A model generated the notes under the pieces. It made no database searches. It saw only the letters and a program-made list of their open reading frames with translations, and was not told where the DNA came from. Shown piece by piece: positions 62,856 through 64,000 of a DNA stretch of 64,000 nt. Origin of the DNA: Algoriphagus ratkowskyi (lineage in GTDB: Bacteria > Bacteroidota > Bacteroidia > Cytophagales > Cyclobacteriaceae). Within the stretch, counting starts at the first letter, position 1. Each line of letters starts with the position of its first letter. A program made the position numbers and the translations under genes. The stretch lies in contig NZ_MSSV01000007.1 in NCBI RefSeq assembly GCF_002150505.1, forward strand, positions 186,001-250,000, written 5' to 3'.

Positions 62856-64000
62856 CCATGAGAGAGAGGCGATTTTATCGCTTTTTTCTCATTTTTTTTG
62901 CCTTGTAACTCTCTGTCTATCAAATACATTGAGTTGACTATAGAATTAATTCTAGTGGTTCGACTTTTAGATTTGTCAAAACACAGTTTTTCAGGAAAAA
63001 TCGAACCAATCAGCATCCTTTTTTGTGCTACCGAAGCATTCAAAAACAATTCGTCAAGTTTTGAAAGTCTATTAACACACTGATTTACAATATCTTTTAC
63101 ATGTAAATCTGTCTTGGGTTCATTCAATGTCAGTTGCTTCTCGAGTTCGACTATTGTCTCATTTGTAATTGTCTTAATTTCCTTATAATCGGCCCCATCT
63201 ATATCTCCTACCAAAAGTAAATTGCGCGCGTTTTTAAGCCGTTCATGTTGCTCTTCTATTTTGTCAGAAAGCCTTTTACGTTGGTCTATACCATTCTTGA
63301 AACTATTCTCAACCATTATTCTTAAGGTCTGTTGATACGCTTCTTTGGTTCCACCCTTTAAACTAAACTTCCGCAGCTCCTTCATAAGAGTATCATGAGC
63401 CTCCTGAACTTGGGAGCGATAGCCACATTTGGATTTGCAGTGGTAATAAAAGTATCTTTTTGTTCTTCCTTTTGATGCGCTTCCTGTTAAAACGTGTCCA
63501 CACTTAGGGCAAAGCAAATAGCCTCTTAGTGGAAAACTCTCATCTGTATCCTCCTTCGACTGGATTGTAGGCCTACCATTATTAGCGAGCAAAATCTGTA
63601 CTTTCAAAAAATCATCCTCTAAAACAATTCCTTCATGTAAGCCTTCAACTAATTTCTCTCTTTCTTCCTCAAAAGCTGGGACAAATATTTTCCCGCAGTA
63701 AACGGGATTCCTTATTAGCCTATGAAAATTAGGACGACTCGTCTTAAGTCCTTTCTCCCTTGCCATCTCCCAAATCTTATCAACTGGATGGACATTCTCC
63801 AATACTATTTGGAAAGACCATCGTATAAGGGAAGCTGCAGGTTCTATTGGCTCAATAAATTTCCTTCTACCTTCTGCCTTATTTATGTAACCAACTGGTG
63901 CCATTCTAAGGAATCGTCCTTCCTTTAAGCCTCTTCTCATTCCAAAGAAAATATTTAGTCCCCTCCTGTCATTTTCCACTTCAGGAGTTGCAAGGTATAT
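62819..64000 (-). CDS. Large serine recombinase, 5' end cut by window edge
   Basis: A site-specific recombinase of the large serine type. The first visible residues (YLATPEVENDRRGLNIFFGM) are the end of the catalytic resolvase domain, which lies outside the window. Next come the recombinase domain (VGYINKAEGRRKFIEPIEPA, LIRNPVYCGKI), a zinc ribbon (CPKCGHVLTGSASKGRTKRY, then YYHCKSKCG) and a coiled coil (QRKRLSDKIEEQHERLKNAR). The final 11 codons and stop (62819-62855) are the antisense of the tmRNA T arm and acceptor stem. This shows the element joined at the 3' end of ssrA and that its integrase gene ends inside the target. Confidence 0.93.
   Translation of the reverse strand: MYLATPEVENDRRGLNIFFGMRRGLKEGRFLRMAPVGYINKAEGRRKFIEPIEPAASLIRWSFQIVLENVHPVDKIWEMAREKGLKTSRPNFHRLIRNPVYCGKIFVPAFEEEREKLVEGLHEGIVLEDDFLKVQILLANNGRPTIQSKEDTDESFPLRGYLLCPKCGHVLTGSASKGRTKRYFYYHCKSKCGYRSQVQEAHDTLMKELRKFSLKGGTKEAYQQTLRIMVENSFKNGIDQRKRLSDKIEEQHERLKNARNLLLVGDIDGADYKEIKTITNETIVELEKQLTLNEPKTDLHVKDIVNQCVNRLSKLDELFLNASVAQKRMLIGSIFPEKLCFDKSKSRTTRINSIVNSMYLIDRELQGKKNEKKAIKSPLSHGVELVRFELTSR
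62822..62855. other. Probable attachment site in the 3' end of ssrA
   Basis: The stretch is at once the tmRNA T arm and acceptor strand and the antisense codons of the recombinase C-terminus (ELVRFELTSR). Such shared sequence marks the boundary of an element integrated into ssrA. The other att copy would lie outside the window to the right. Confidence 0.7.
62866..62888 (+). terminator. Terminator after ssrA
   Basis: GCGAT (62869-62873) and ATCGC (62877-62881) form a 5-bp stem, extendable by two weaker pairs, with a TTT loop and six Ts after it. It lies inside the recombinase coding region on the other strand, so it came with the inserted element. Confidence 0.65.

Noticed and set aside
62830-62856. 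Separate tRNA near the recombinase
   Set aside because: The TTCGAATC loop and acceptor strand belong to the tmRNA; there is no anticodon arm beside them.

Overview
The window reads as chromosome of a marine-type Bacteroidota, most likely order Cytophagales (Cyclobacteriaceae/Algoriphagus-like). The reasons are a SusC/SusD pair with a FecR anti-sigma factor and an ECF sigma factor, DUF4221- and DUF3078-type proteins, TAnnTTTG-like promoter boxes with few Shine-Dalgarno sites, and a tmRNA whose tag ends GEESYAMAA. No tRNA, rRNA or CRISPR array was seen. The genus is inference.

Layout. 1-10.8 kb is mostly housekeeping: ahcY (cut by the left edge), birA, rsfS, ftsH, a translationally coupled lpxH/secreted protein/msrA set, an FKBP isomerase and a sigma-54 response-regulator/histidine-kinase pair. 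10.8-14.2 kb is a small accessory patch: a RAYT-type Y1 transposase bracketed by near-identical inverted palindromes, a frameshifted membrane glycosyltransferase, a MntA/HepT toxin-antitoxin pair and a small membrane protein. 14.3-18.4 kb holds nrnA, a lipoprotein, and a divergent WYL regulator/DinB pair. 18.6-26.5 kb is a histidine-degradation cluster (LysR regulator divergent from hutH, hutI, hutU, then hutG) with an Uma2 nuclease gene lying inside it. 27-32.5 kb carries two exported ferritin-like proteins, a large FAD/Fe-S dehydrogenase and a YdcF protein.

32.5-41.7 kb is a second accessory region: an ATPase preceded by 14-bp TTACGTAA repeats, a HipBA pair with palindromic operators, a 1291-residue SF1 helicase abutting an SDR gene, and a noncoding array of three 250-bp tandem units, each with four hairpins, lying against an IS200-like Y1 transposase. 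41.7-44.8 kb has a DUF4221-like lipoprotein and rlmD with a coupled small gene. 44.9-54.3 kb is a glycan locus on the minus strand (ECF sigma, FecR, SusC with STN domain, SusD, PA14-containing sulfatase), suggesting use of a sulfated glycan. 54.4-62.3 kb returns to core genes: pepP, an M16 peptidase, an O-methyltransferase, a LysM lytic transglycosylase, a DUF3078 protein and dnaX.

The most notable structures are: the 250-bp hairpin array beside the Y1 transposase; the RAYT inside paired palindromes; dnaX split by an A10 slippery run followed at once by a stop, with the tau-specific region open in the -1 frame; and ssrA (tmRNA), whose 3' end forms the end of a large serine-recombinase gene, so that a mobile element starts there and runs off the right edge.
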